Shown: piece by piece, positions 22,911 to 34,445 of the stretch
How positions within the stretch are numbered: the first letter of the stretch is position 1
Layout of the letters: every line of letters starts with the position of its first letter
Assembly: GCA_029817715.1 (NCBI GenBank)
Contig: JARUPY010000544.1
Coordinates: 33,504-97,503 of the forward strand
Direction of reading: 5' to 3'
DNA from: Melastoma dodecandrum
Lineage: Eukaryota; Streptophyta; Magnoliopsida; Myrtales; Melastomataceae
DNA length: 64,000 nt
Made by a program: the position numbers and the translations under genes
Notes under the pieces: model-generated
The model's input: only the letters and a program-made list of their open reading frames with translations
What the model was told of the DNA's origin: nothing
The model's database searches: none

Positions 22911-23923
22911 ATGACATCCCCCCGTACTTACTCAAAGATGGCCTTAACTCCAATGCAATAAATGCAGTTCTTTTTTTTTGAGAAGGATTAGAAGAAAAAA
23001 TCAATGTCTTAATCCCCGCCGTCCTTTTATTTCAGAAGGGGGGAGGGGGGCGGGCTCACCAGACATGCAGAGATTAGCAAACGGACGGTTTTCTTTTCTT
23101 CGTGAAATTTGGGTTAACCACCGTCGGCCCTCACTTCAGTCGATGACAAAAAAGTCTACTCTGCTGTTGATGGTCGCGCCCAGTGGGGACGACTACAATT
23201 GTCAACACCAATGTATTTACGGATAAGAATGAATGGTTGGATCGATCGCGATTACGAGATTACTAGTCCCGACATAACTTTATCTGCCCACGACCACAAA
23301 ACTCTATTCGATTCAACCAACTTACTAAACAAAGCGTGTTCGTATATCCTTTAGAACCTCTGCCTAAGGGGATTTGCCCTGACTTTGATACCCAGGGTAT
23401 TGATAGGGGTAGGAGAATTGGATTGAATCAAGGAGAGTTGGGAATTAGGATGAATGGGAAATATAGGATAAGCCGGCGAAGGGTCGTCCATCCCGAGTCA
23501 AAAGAAAGGGTTGGTCTTCTTTGGCATAGTCATTTTTGTTTTTTTGGGTTTTGATAATTCTTATCATCATTTCAGACATGTACTTCATCTACACCCCTGT
23601 TACACAGTGGGTTACTCCCAGAATAAACAGTGGGACATCCCCAAATCCCTCCACTCCCACCTGTTGCAGCAAACACGGGGCCCCCCCTCACACCCCTTCT
23701 CCAACCAATTTGGCCTATCAACTTGCATTTCTTTTACCTTAAAAAATTAAGACCCCCTCTCACTTCTGGACCCAACTCCCCTTTCTTTGCCCTATATATT
23801 GGGACTCCCCCAAATTCTCATCATCCCATCCACTTAAAACACTCGGCCACCAGAGGAGTTAGAATTAGCTGTACGGATAACGTTCTTCTTTTCTTTACCA
23901 AAGAAAAAGAAAGAAACTTGCAG
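22911..23923 (+). promoter_or_regulatory. 5' flank and promoter of the intact PMEI
   Basis: Directly upstream of the PMEI start codon. A TATA box, TATATA at 23793-23798, sits about 130 bases before the ATG, leaving a plausible leader of roughly 100 bases. The distal 770 bases are duplicated at 5577-6339, and both ends recur at 62985-63432 with an internal deletion. The site where the MULE inserted in copy 1 is intact here at 23669-23678, about 250 bases before the ATG. Confidence 0.6.
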
Positions 23924-24523
23924 ATGGCAACCATGAACAGCACGGGTGCGGTCCTCGTTTTCACGCTCTTCCTCGCCTCCACGGGCTTGAGCTCAGCCCA
24001 ACAGCCGTCCAGGACCACAAACGAGTTCCTCAGGTCGTCCTGCAGCGGCACGGCTTACCCGAGCCTCTGTTATAACTCCCTCTCGAGCCACGCCAGCATT
24101 ATCCAGACTAGCCCCAAGCTCCTCGCCAGCACCGCCCTCGGGGTCACTTTGGACTCTGCACGCTCCGTGTCGGCCATGATGACGACACTCTCCCGAGGAA
24201 AAGGGATGACCCCAAGGGAGTCAGGGGCCATGAAGGACTGCGTGGATCAGCTGGCCGACGCCGTTGACAGCATCAAGAGATCCATCGACGAGATGAGCCA
24301 CGTCATGGGTTCGAACTTTGCTCTGACCATGAACGACGTGCAGACGTGGGTGAGCGCGGCTCTCACGGACGAGACCACGTGCTCCGACGGGTTCTCGGGC
24401 CAGCCCTTGAACGGATGGGATGTGAAGACGCAGGTGAGGGATAGGATCGTGACCATCGCCCATCTCACCAGCAACGCGTTGTCTCTGGTAAACAGGTATG
24501 CATCGGGCGGCATCCACGCCTGA
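23924..24523 (+). CDS. Pectin methylesterase inhibitor (PMEI-like), 199 aa
   Basis: A secreted invertase/pectin methylesterase inhibitor-family protein. The start ATG at 23924 is followed by a signal peptide (residues 1 to about 25, ending SSAQ). The mature four-helix domain begins with the family pattern SSCSGTAYPSLCYNSLS. Cysteines at residues 40, 49, 106 and 153 fit the two conserved disulfides. MKDCVDQLADAVDSI and AALTDETTCSDGF are typical family blocks. The family binds cell-wall PME 1:1 and blocks demethylesterification of pectin. Length is normal and no defect is visible. An upstream in-frame extension exists in the leader, but the signal peptide fixes this start. Vacuolar invertase inhibition is a less likely alternative. 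Confidence 0.93.
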   Translation: MATMNSTGAVLVFTLFLASTGLSSAQQPSRTTNEFLRSSCSGTAYPSLCYNSLSSHASIIQTSPKLLASTALGVTLDSARSVSAMMTTLSRGKGMTPRESGAMKDCVDQLADAVDSIKRSIDEMSHVMGSNFALTMNDVQTWVSAALTDETTCSDGFSGQPLNGWDVKTQVRDRIVTIAHLTSNALSLVNRYASGGIHA

Positions 24524-26485
24524 TGAGGAGGAGACATAAGATCACAGCAAAAAAGAAAAAAACAGAAGATGTGGTAAAACGGAGATTGTGCTTTGATATG
24601 GGATTACGAAGGAAGTGGGAGTGGGGATTATAAGAAGCAAAGGCCTGGGACTATGAGTTCGTGGCCGGTGTGGTCTGGTCCGGTTCAGTCCAGGTTGTAT
24701 ACAATGCAATTTACCATTAGTTAGTTACTTTGTTTGTCTATCAAGTGGTGATGGCAATCCGTTGTTGTATAATTCCATTCACAGTGAGATGAATCGTTTT
24801 TAAAAGGAGAAAGTCATTGTTGCAAACAAGGGTTGTTCATGAAAAATCTCTCTTAAAAAGAAGAGTACCTTTCCTTTTGTTAACTCCCGGTAGTGTTGGG
24901 AAAAAAAAGGGTGGAGGACGTGAAGCCCATTTACAGAAACGCCGCCATCCTTTTGATTTAATTGTTATAAATGAATTATGAAATATGACGAGTTTTAGCA
25001 TACTACTGTTGGGGTTTTAGTTGGCGTCAGTTGTTTAACGTTAAAATTCACTAAGCACAAAAATAAAAAATAATTAAAAATAAAAAGAGGTTAAAGAAGC
25101 CCTGTCTCTAATAACGTGATTATTAAGTTATTTTTTTTATCTAAAACTCATCCTACCCAATATTTAAGCCCACTCGAAAATTCTCGTTGCTATCATAAAA
25201 TCTTAAAAAGTTCATAGAATTTCCTTTTCTTTTTACATTAAGCATGGCAAGGGAGTGAAGATTCGATAATATTTAAAAAACTAAAAAAATATAATAATTA
25301 GATTCGATAATATTTCAAAAACTTAAAAAATAATAATATAATAATGTAGAATTATTTATTTTCTAAAATCAAATAAATTTAACAAGAACAATTCCTAATC
25401 GTTCCCGGTCGATTGTGGTTTCTTAAAAAAATATCAATTTCTTTTTGTCAATTCAGATTGTCCTGATGATAACAATGGTTCGAGGATAGTCCGTAGGCTA
25501 TAAGCTTGGTTAGATCTTTTACTACAACCTCAGCCACCAAATATTCTATGGTCGGAGAGGGAGGGAGATCAATCATAGCCTGATATTTTCCCCGACATAA
25601 AATTAGCCTCGTACTTTGATAAAGACTCGCTGCTTCCCTTCCGATGTGGGGGTTTGTGGCTCATGAAAGGGGTGAGTACCGAACCAATCAATACTGGAGA
25701 AGCCATAGGGTAGAATGTCATCCAAAGGGACGTAAAAGAAAAACGATCGTTTTTATCTTTATACTTAAATTGGGGGCACGTCAAATAAAAAAAAGAAATA
25801 TTACTTGCTTGGATTCAAATCTCATGTGGACCCCACCCAATAAATGTGATGTGTAATTGGGGCGGCACGCAAAACCATGCCACCTGCCCCTCAAGAAACT
25901 CCAAGCAACCCCCCTAAATATGTAGAAACGAAGCAGCAGGCAATCCTCCCCAGCAGTGCATGGCCACCCACCACGGCACTAATTGTCAACCTTGTTCTTT
26001 CTTTCTTTAATCCTTTCTATCCTCAGAAAACAACATTAACCCCCGCGTTCTGCGTGATGTTGCTCATCTCACATGCCTCAGTTTCCGCTGCTATCAGGAG
26101 GGCAGAGGTTTTCCTGACATTGCCTGCTTTCCAAAGGAACACCATCCTCAAAGACTCTCTCCTGCACGCCACGCAGCAAGCGAATCATTCTCTTTCTATG
26201 TGGACTTTCTAAACTGTATGCTTAATAAAAAACAACAACAGGAGGGAGGTCAGCCGCGTGAAGTCTTCATAGATCTCCCCTTCGCAACTGCACTGCACTT
26301 GGCTCTGATTTATTTATTTTTATTAATTTATGTCCAGCGACATCTCTGCACTTCAGCACGGAAGTTTTCCTTCCCCCCACCCCACCCCACCCTCCCCGGC
26401 TGGATTTTTTATTAATGTTAAGAACCAGACAACCCTGCAAGAGTTTTCAGGAAACGGAAGTCTCGGACAAGAAAGAAGCAACGAC
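24524..26485. other. PMEI 3' region and PME upstream region
   Basis: Probable PMEI 3' untranslated sequence runs to about 24800. A very AT-rich stretch follows (about 24980-25400). From 25850 a more GC-balanced region leads to the PME start. Open frames here (for example 25877-26212) have no recognisable domain. A diverged ~70 bp repeat starts at 25141. Confidence 0.4.
25141..25215 (+). repeat. Diverged repeat, copy a
   Basis: Matches 27852-27926 with shared blocks CTAAAACTCAT and CGTTGCTATCAT. One copy lies before the PME and the other directly after its last recognisable exon, so the pair brackets the PME pseudogene. Confidence 0.5.
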
Positions 26486-27830
26486 ATGATTGGTCTAGTC
26501 GTAGCCTCCTTGATCTTTGTTTCCTCTGTTCCCCCATCATGGTCGGTCGAAACCACCCCACTAGATATCGACCGATACTGCAGCAGGATGCCCCACCCCG
26601 AGCCCTGCAAGTTCTACTTGAACCACCCTCCTCCTTCTGTCCCTCCCAGGAACGGCACCGAGTTTCGCGAGATGATGCTGCGGGCAACGCTGGAGCATTC
26701 CCTAGAAGCTCACAGGCAGGTTGTGGGGCTCAGGTGGAAATGCAGGAGGTGCAGGGCGAAGTACGTGTGGCGTGATTGCAGGAAGCTTTACGATATCATG
26801 GTTCTTCAGCTGAACCAGACGCTGAGGGGCCTGGGATCCCGCCACCGCTGTTCGTACTTGGATGCTCAAACCTTGCTTAGCACGGCCCTCACAGACATCG
26901 AAACGTGTAGGCTGGGATTCCGAGACTTGAATACCTCGGATGTCATATCACCAGCCATCTCGGGTAATCTGTCAAGACTCATAAGCAATACACTGGCAGT
27001 TAATGAGGTCTTGATGATGATGGCAAGCAGAAGGCCAGAGGACTACGACCGCAAAGATTTCCCCAGCTGGGTCTCTAACCACGATAGGAAGCTTCTGCAA
27101 TCCAATTCCCTGGCCTTGGTGCAGGCTAATCTCGTGGTGGCAAAAGACGGTTCGGGCAATGTCCGCACCATACAGGAGGCCCTAAATGAAGCCGCAAAAA
27201 GGACGTCGATGAGTTCCAGATTCATTATTTACGTGAAAAGTGGCGTGTACAGGGAAATCATTGAGGTCGCATACAACAATGACAACATCATGTTAATTGG
27301 AGAGGGGATAAAGAATACAATAATTTCAGGTGGCCGTAGCGTGAGTGGAGGCTAAACGACTTACAGTTCTGCTACAGCTGGTGAATACATCTTCCGGCTT
27401 GCTATCAGTATTTTCTATTTCATGACGCTTGTCTAACTGTGACAGGAAAAAATTCGTCTTACAGGAATTGATGGCCTTGGCTTCATCGCTCGAGATATTA
27501 CATTTCACAACACCGCAGGTCCAAATGGCGGCCAAGCAGTTGCTCTTCGATCCGCTTCTGACTTTCAGTCTTCGACCGATGTGCTTTCCTTGGATACCAA
27601 GACACTCTCTGGGTCCTTTCGCAACGTCAATTCTACAAGGCCTCCCAAGTCTTTGGCACTGTAGATTTTATCCTTGGGAACGCCGCAGTTGCCTTCCAGA
27701 ACCGTCAGATCTATGCAAGGAAACCAGAGAATGGTCAACCAAATGTCATAACGGCGCAAGGTTGGAACGATCCTTACCAGAACACGGGCATAGTGATCCA
27801 CAAGTCTCAAATCAGGGCAGCACCTGAAAT
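26486..27830 (+). pseudogene. Pectin methylesterase with PMEI pro-domain, truncated
   Basis: The ATG at 26486 starts a signal peptide, then a PMEI-like pro-domain with ALTDIETCRLGF, then the processing motif RKLL, then the esterase domain (DGSGNVRTIQEAL, VKSGVYREI, IMLIGEGI). A GT-AG intron lies at 27381-27464. Exon 2 encodes the catalytic blocks GYQDTL and [12 protein letters not shown] with both active-site aspartates. Defects are a TAA at 27353-27355 where a Ser codon (TCA) would fit, a one-base deletion in a T run at about 27563-27566, and loss of everything after 27830, including the LGRPW block. A GT at 27831 may be a donor whose downstream exon is gone. Same strand as the PMEI, 2 kb away. 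Confidence 0.9.
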
Positions 27831-27851
27831 GTATAGCATGTCATTTCTTTA

Positions 27852-27926
27852 CCTAAAACTCATTTAGCCCATCATTTAACTCCATCCAAGAATTCCCGTT
27901 GCTATCATATAATCTAAAAATGTTAC
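27852..27926 (+). repeat. Diverged repeat, copy b
   Basis: Partner of 25141-25215. It begins about 20 bases after the PME exon 2 end and may mark the deletion or insertion border that removed the rest of the PME gene. Confidence 0.45.
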
Positions 27927-27997
27927 GCATATAATTGCTCAACAACAGAAATTATGGGCCACAGATTTTGACGTCATCTGTGGATTAACGGTCTAGA

Positions 27998-29289
27998 ATG
28001 CAGGCTCAAAGTACAGCCACTCCTCCCATTGCCGCGGAGTCGTCAGGCGTAGAGGAGCCGCCTCACGCAGACGCGACTCGAGGGGATGCTCTGCCCAGTG
28101 TAAGCGAGCACTTTCTTTCTTTTTATTGTTCGAATTCGTTCATTTCCTCCCTCTAACCTTTGCCTCTTTTGTGTAGGATATAGCTGCAGGCCCTCCTGGA
28201 AATGAGGTCCATGAAGATCTTATGGACAACAGCTTTGTCCCAGAGGGGTCAGAGGAAGCGATTTCTGAGGGTTCATTAAATGCAATGGACCAACTCCGTA
28301 CAGACTTCAAGTTCGTGCTCAGTTTCCTCCGCACTGATATCACTTATACGGAGGAGAGTTTTCATCGATATGGGGATGCTCTGAATGGCATTATGCACTC
28401 CCCCTTAGAGATTGAGGACCAAATCTTTGCTTCAGGCTTGCTCGACAACAATACTGGCTGGCTTATGATGCATACGAGGAGTTTCAATCCCTCAGCCAAT
28501 CTGCCCAAGATTTTAAGAATCAGCGTGAACTCGCAAAGGCTCAGGGGAGGCAGGAGATTGAACTCTTGGACAAGAAGATTAGACGCAATGACCAGCGCCT
28601 CGAAGTTGTCCGAGAAACGATGTTAAAGCTTGCCAACTGTAGAAGAAACTTTTCAAGTCCCAGTCCAAGCTCGAGAAGATGCGAGCCATGTGGACAGCCG
28701 CTACAGAACTGGGCCCTCCAACTCGAGAGAGTGTCATGGATCAGGTCATCTTTCAGTAGAAAGAGTTCCGTGAGAAGCAATGTCTCGAGCTGATTGATCA
28801 TTTTACTCATTGTCAGCCTAAGTCATGATGGCTCCTTCTTTGATTGTAATAAAATTGAATCCCATTTAGTGCCTTAATTGTTGGTCTGTAGACGTGAAAC
28901 GTCTTCTACTTTTTTCAAGACGTTTCATGACAGTTTACAACATTTACTTTCCTTTTCTGAACAGCTTTAATGTTGTACATTGAGGCTACGAAGATTCCCA
29001 AAACATATGATTCCCGATATCTTCAAGATTCTCTACTGTTTCTTCGCAGGGTTCACAAACCTCTGGTTCCTTTACGAGGTTCACCAACCTCTCTTTGGTT
29101 ACATTTCTTTTCATGGCTATAAATTGGCATGATTTCCCTTCATGAGGACTCTCGCCTTCAAAGCAAACATGTCTTGTCGTGTTGCTGTCTTTCTTCTTTT
29201 GAAACCTTCTCAAGATTTCAAAAGCCTAAGTTCACAACCTCACGTCCCTTGAAAGCCTAGGTCCACAACATCAGGCGGTTATGCAGCTC
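27998..29289 (+). pseudogene. E1: unrecognised spliced coiled-coil gene, broken
   Basis: An ATG at 27998 opens a short acidic exon ending at 28099. A 77-base GT-AG intron (28100-28176) follows. Exon 2 opens at 28177 in the same frame. After a frameshift near 28460, another frame encodes a strongly heptad-like, charged stretch (EIELLDKKIRRNDQRLEVV) to about 28620. A further shift there and a TAG at about 28757 break it again. I do not recognise the family. It resembles the coiled-coil tails of plant mobile-domain or gag-like proteins. 28950-29289 is non-coding sequence shared with E2. Confidence 0.5.
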
Positions 29290-29610
29290 ACCGGACTTGG
29301 CTCCGGTATATCGGTACCTTTGAAGGGACTCCCTCCTATTCTTCGTTCTCCTGCACTCTTTCTTGGGTACGAGGGAATGAAGTCGAGCCCGCTCTTCTGC
29401 TTTGTCTTCCTGGCGCATCGTACCTTGGCTGTTCCTTCCAGACTTTGAAGAGGGAATTGAGACAAGTATTTTGCGTCGGGGAGCTGGCAGGTCAAATAGC
29501 TCGAGGCGATGGAGGAATTCTTTTGCGCTCCTTTCTCTTCCGAGTGGGGGTGCTGGTGGAGCTCGGCCCTCTAATTGAATCTCGGTGGGGAAGAAGTGGG
29601 CATTTCTTGT
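29290..29610. other. Unassigned stretch left of block D1
   Basis: A minus-strand frame of 120 codons crosses 29257-29619, but its tail is shared E sequence and it has no known domain. The last bases, CTTGT at 29606-29610, correspond to the position where the Ogre LTR sits in block D2. Confidence 0.4.
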
Positions 29611-29639
29611 TTTGGTCAAATCTGACTGGCCAAAGCACG

Positions 29640-32600
29640 ATTAACAGGATGTTTCAGGAGCTAATGCATCATTTGATTTGTACCCTAACGCTAGTTGGGC
29701 TAACGAATTAGCTATTGCATTATCTTCTCAAGCTATATGCTTTAGAGTAACTTGTTGGAAATTTTTAATTAGCTGCTAAGTCAGAGCTAGGTACTTCTTT
29801 AACTCTTGAGTATGACAGAAGCTCAAACCATTTACCCGGTTCACTGCCAACTGTGAATCTCCTTTGACTAACACAACTTTTGCCCCCCTCTCAAATAAAG
29901 TTTGTAACACAACAATGAGTGCGCAATATTCTGTAGCGTTGTTATTTACATGCTCAGCCAATCTAAAAGCGAACTTCACCTCAAGACCTGCTGGTGATTT
30001 TATCACGATTCCAATCCCAGCGCTAGACCTTGTTAACGATGCATCAAACCAGGCTTCCCAAAGTTCTTGTCCTACTTCCTCCAGGTCTATTGAGGCTTCA
30101 CTCAAGTACTCTCCTAAGAAATCAGCAAGAACTTGTTCTTTAACGGCCTTTTGGGGTTTGAAGTTTAAGTCATATGTTGAGAGCACCAAACTGCACTTAC
30201 TAATTCTTCCAATATGCAATGAACTCTCAAAGAATGTGTTAAGAACTTGTGCTCTTGACACCACATGACTTCAATACTCCCTATGTACTGTCTTAACTTT
30301 GTCACCACATAGTATACCGATAGGCAAAGTTTTTCTAAAGCTGTATACCGCGTCTCAGAAAGATTCAGAAGTCGAGATAAATAAAACACGGCTCTTTCTC
30401 TCTTTTGTTCATCTTCTTGCGCAAGAGTGCATCTATTGTGGTGGCATTCTTGGCTACATACAAAATAAAAGGTTTCCCGGGCTGAGGGGAGGTTAGAACC
30501 GAAGGCTTCGTCAAATAGCTTTTGATATTATCGAACACTCGTTGCAATTCTTGTATTGCTTTGATTTTCCCCGTATCGATTTGAATCCCTTTCTGGTGTA
30601 CCAAAAATCCAAGGAATTGTCCAGCTTGTACTCCGAACGCACATTTCAAATGATTCAACTTCAAATTATGTTTTCGCATCTGGAGGAACGCCGCTCGAAG
30701 GTCTTCAACGTGTTGATCACTTCTTCTCGAGTTCACCACTGTGTTGTTGATGTAGACCTCCACAGTATTTCCAATTAATGGATCGAAGATAGCGTTCACA
30801 GCCCTCTGACACGTGGCTCTGGCATTCTTTAATCCGAACGGAATTACAACCCACTCAAATATGCCAATTGGATATCGGAAGGCTGTTTTGTGAACATCAT
30901 CTTTTGCAATGAAGATTTGGTTATATCCCGAATAGCCATCCATGAACGACATAATGATATTCCCTGCCATTTTGTCGATTAACTCATCAGCTATTGGCAT
31001 AGGATACTCATTTTTGTGAATTGCTTTGTTCAGATCTCGAAAGTTTATGCACACCTGGATTTTACCAGTCTTCTTTACTACGGGAACAATACTTGAGATC
31101 CATTCGGTGTATCTAGATGTTTTGATATAGCCAGCCTGAAAAAGTTTTCTTACTTCTTCATATACAAGACTACTTACTTCACCAACAATCTTCGTCGAGC
31201 CTGTTGGACAGGTCTGAAGTTTTCTGGAATTGGGAGTTTATGTTCTACCAAATTCCTATCAAGTCTTGGCAATACTGTATAATCCCAGGCGAAGCAATCT
31301 CGAAACTCTTGCAACAGTTCTTTTAGAGTTTCTCCTATCTCATTGTCAAAAATTGCACTCATGTAAGTGTGTCGAGGATTTTCATTGGAACGAAGATTAA
31401 TACTGATAAATGGATCTGAGGACGAAAACAATGTTTCTCGACTATAGCCGTCGAGTTGAAGGGAAAAAGCACTAGAGATGGCCTAGAATTGAAAAGGATC
31501 AGATTGAATAAAGGAATGTTTCTCGACAATGGCGCGACGCATCGCACTTTTTCAGGATCAAAATGAAAAAAGGAATGTGCTTCTTGGTACACAGGGACCA
31601 GATCTTCCATTTCCTCAATCTTCATATGTCCCTTCGTGCTGGAGTTTATTGGGCCCCAAATCCGCGTTGTCACCTTAGTCTTGAGCAGGCTGCACATTGT
31701 CGCCTTGCTCTCGAGTAGCTTGTCCAGTGCGGTACTCCACGTCAGTGAACTCTACGTCCCCGACTCTAATTCCAGCTTGAGTCAAAATGATCTCTCCTTC
31801 TAGCATTGCTCGAGGCCTTTCACCAAGCCAAGTGATGGGTATCCCTTCTTCAGGCACAAGCATACCTAGATAGTTCATGAGTTCCTCATCATCCGAACCC
31901 TCTACGGTGAAGCTGAACAGCGAGATGATGCCTCTTTCTTGAGGAGCGCTATCATCTTCATCACTCCCCCATTCGATCGGGACTATGGGCGGCTCTATCT
32001 TTGCAGTTTCAGTCTCTGAATTGAACGACCTATCCTCCTGTTCGCCTTCCTTCTCTTGTTGTTTCTTCTCGGGTTTGCAATGGAACATAGAGGCTTAGAT
32101 TCACAAGAATAGTGATTTTTATCAGCTCGTTCAAGCTCTATCCCATCATCAGTGCATATCATCAACTCTTTATGTAGGGTCGACGGTCTGGCAGCGGCCT
32201 TATGTAGCCAGTCTGGACCCAGGAATGCATTGAAGGCCGATGCAATGTCTAACACAAAGAAAATGGTTTCCATCTTGTGTCTTCCAACTTGGAGATTTAC
32301 TAAGAAAACTCCCACGAACTGTGACTTCTTCCCATTGAAGGCTGTAATTGACATCCTTGTGTCAGTCAACTATCGCCTTTTTTTATCCATCGACAAGAAA
32401 GTTTCGAAGGGAAGGATATTGATTGTGGCTCCATTATCTACCAATACTTTGCTCATCCTTACTCCATGGAAGTCCGCCGTGACGTACATAGAATGTATAT
32501 GTTCTCTCATTCCGGGAGTACATTTCTCGAACCATTGAACCGGTGATCCTTTTGGAAACCTTACGCTAGATTTTGGAATTTTACGTAATTCACCTTTAGT
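29640..32600 (-). pseudogene. pol: Tat-type Ty3-gypsy pol remnant (block D1)
   Basis: Minus-strand order: aspartic protease (VDNGATINILPF near 32440), acidic linker, reverse transcriptase (ENFRPVQQ near 31220, INFRDLNKA near 31050, DGYSGYNQ near 30940), first RNase H, then an archaeal-type RNase H (WFDASLTRSSAGIGIV and KGDSQLAVNRVNG, 30180-29830). Two RNase H domains mark the Tat lineage. The catalytic YVDD reads YINN, and several stops and shifts separate the frames. Integrase is absent because about 1.5 kb is deleted at 29660 relative to D2. Inactive. Confidence 0.85.
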
Positions 32601-32635
32601 AAGCGTAACCTTTTTACCTTGTCATAACTCAATTT

Positions 32636-32850
32636 TTTTATTTTCTACAAAAATCACAAAAAAATAATAGAAAAAAATAAAAATCTTCAGAAAAACACTA
32701 AAAAAATTGAAAATCATCAAAAAAACACTAAAAAAAAATGAAAATCATCAAAAATCAATAAAAATAATGTAAAATCAATAAAAATCATCTAAAATCACTA
32801 AAAAATCCACAAAATCATAAAAAATTTAATTAAAAATAACAATTAAACCA
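32636..32850. repeat. AT-rich minisatellite between pol remnant and TATA region (D1)
   Basis: Short units of the form AAAATCATCAAAAA and AAAACACTAAAAAA are repeated many times. The equivalent array in D2 is at about 56965-57175. No coding content. Confidence 0.7.
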
Positions 32851-32872
32851 CTACCTATTCCCTATAAATAGC

Positions 32873-32880
32873 TAGACCCG
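32873..32880 (+). promoter_or_regulatory. Plus-strand TATA box (D1)
   Basis: TATAAATA in the context CCTATAAATAGC is followed about 35 bases later by a purine- and A-rich leader-like stretch. It points away from the minus-strand pol and towards 33000-33240, where I see no credible plus-strand gene. It may be a leftover LTR promoter. The D2 copy is at 57194-57201. Confidence 0.4.
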
Positions 32881-32899
32881 GGGAAGCACACAAGACTCA

Positions 32900-33275
32900 G
32901 ATACATACACGAGAGAAGAGAAAAAAAAACAAACAAAAGGCTTCGCCGTCAAAGGTAGTGTTCTTTTCTCGGTATTCTCGGTAGAAATTGCATCAGGGCA
33001 TATCCCAGCCGGCCGAGCCCCCCTTCATCCATCGACACGACCCCAACTCGTCCTCCCTGGAATATAGACGCTCAACGACTCCATCCACAACTTGTGCTAC
33101 CCGAAAATTCGGTACACTCTTTCCTTTCACTCTATTTTAATTTTTTTCATGAATTCGTCTGCTTTTAATTTCACTCAATTATATACACTGACACAAGCTA
33201 GAGGGAGAACCGATCAAATTAAGTCAAACGAGAAGTGGGAGGATGCGAGGAACCAACCGAAGAAGTTTTAGGCTA
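32900..33275. other. Leader-like region without a gene (D1)
   Basis: Follows the TATA box. It has A-rich and pyrimidine tracts and no recognisable coding domain on either strand. Conserved in D2 at about 57220-57600. Confidence 0.35.
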
Positions 33276-34010
33276 ACCAAGAAGAAGAACATACCACTTT
33301 GGATATCTCCTCGACTTTTTGTATGGCTGCATAGCTGTACTCAGATGTACAGTAAGAATCTACAAGACTTCGGATGGCTTCAGCCGTTGTCATCCTGTCC
33401 AGAGGGCCTTCCATTGATTCGAACTGAAATTCCCCGAGGAAACAATTTTGAAAAATTAATGAAATCAGAAGATCTCATCACAAGTCAAGCGAGGGAATCC
33501 AGCCTGAGCAAAGAACTGCACAACATCGTTGGGGATCAGGAATTGTTTACGAGCAGCGGGGATGATCATGGCTGATCTTCTTACCTCGTACGCTTTTGAA
33601 GCCTTACCAAAGTAAATGTTCTTGCCACCAGAGAGCAAGCACAGCTGGTCGAACAGTTCGAACACCTCGCTGTTGGGCTGATGAATCGAGGCGATCTGTT
33701 CGTCCATCCCTTGACGAGCCACGGAGTGTCTGCATCACAAAGAGTGCCGAGGCACTACAATAAAACGTCGACTCAGTGAGGACTAAAACCAGGCGAGATC
33801 TCACGCGCTAGAACTGTCAACTCGACTTAACCTGTCCAGACTGCTAGTGGGTTCTTCAAGGAAGAGCAACCGCGGCCTCATGAGGATCTCGACTGCAATG
33901 CTGGCCCGTCTTTTCTCACCGTCGACGAAGACGACGACCACTACCTCCACGAGTTGACCCATCAGATGGCTTACCACACCCACCTGGAACAGGACGGCGA
34001 CAAGGGCCAT
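33276..34010 (-). pseudogene. ABCG (WBC-type) half-transporter fragment with introns (D1)
   Basis: Minus-strand exons of a plant ABCG transporter. The ABC signature/Walker B exon reads DGEKRRASIAVEILMRP then LLFLEEPTSSLD. A 77-base intron (33831-33755) precedes SASALFVMQTLRGSSRDGRT. Then come IASIHQPNSEVFELFD and LLSGGKNIYFG, a short intron, FFAQAGFP, another intron, and a linker exon with TTAEAIRSLVDSYCTSEYS. A two-base deletion after GRT breaks the frame. The signature Gly/Ser and a Walker B Asp are altered, and all membrane segments are missing. 34019-34400 upstream is not recognisable. Intron retention means DNA-level duplication, not retro-copying. D2 carries the same defects. Confidence 0.82.
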
Positions 34011-34445
34011 TCTCCGTTTCAGGCGACTGTACCTTCCAAGGCCTCGACAAAAGAGCGGATCAGACGCACAGACGGGTGGACCTGCTTTCCGTCCCGTCGC
34101 CTCAGTGAACTCCCCGGTCCCCCTCTGGCTTGTCTCGCTACGGCACGGTCCCGTCCTCGGCTGTCACTAAATCGCCCAGCGAGACCACGAGCTCCGAACA
34201 AGACATTGCCTGGGATACCCCACCAGCACACGAACGTTTGGACAAAGAAACCTGGAGTAAGACCGGACCTGTCCAGAACGAGATGTCCCCCGATTAGAAT
34301 CCCAGGAGTCATGACCACGAGCTCCGCCATAGTTTCAGCCGAGCAATTTCCGAGGACACGGGCGGGCCTTATTTCCTCCTAGAAAAGCCCTCCAAATAAG
34401 CAGAACCCGCAAGCCGAAAGCCCCCTGCCTCATCCTAACTAAATG

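Noticed and set aside
23630..23923. N-terminal extension of the PMEI frame
   Set aside because: It runs through the TATA box and leader, and the signal peptide begins at the ATG at 23924.
25877..26212. 111-codon frame upstream of the PME
   Set aside because: No recognisable domain or typical start context, and it lies in the presumed PME promoter.
33730..33831. Alternative intron 33730-33831 in the ABCG fragment
   Set aside because: The acceptor at 33755 gives the conserved SASALFVMQTLRG block, so the shorter intron is better.
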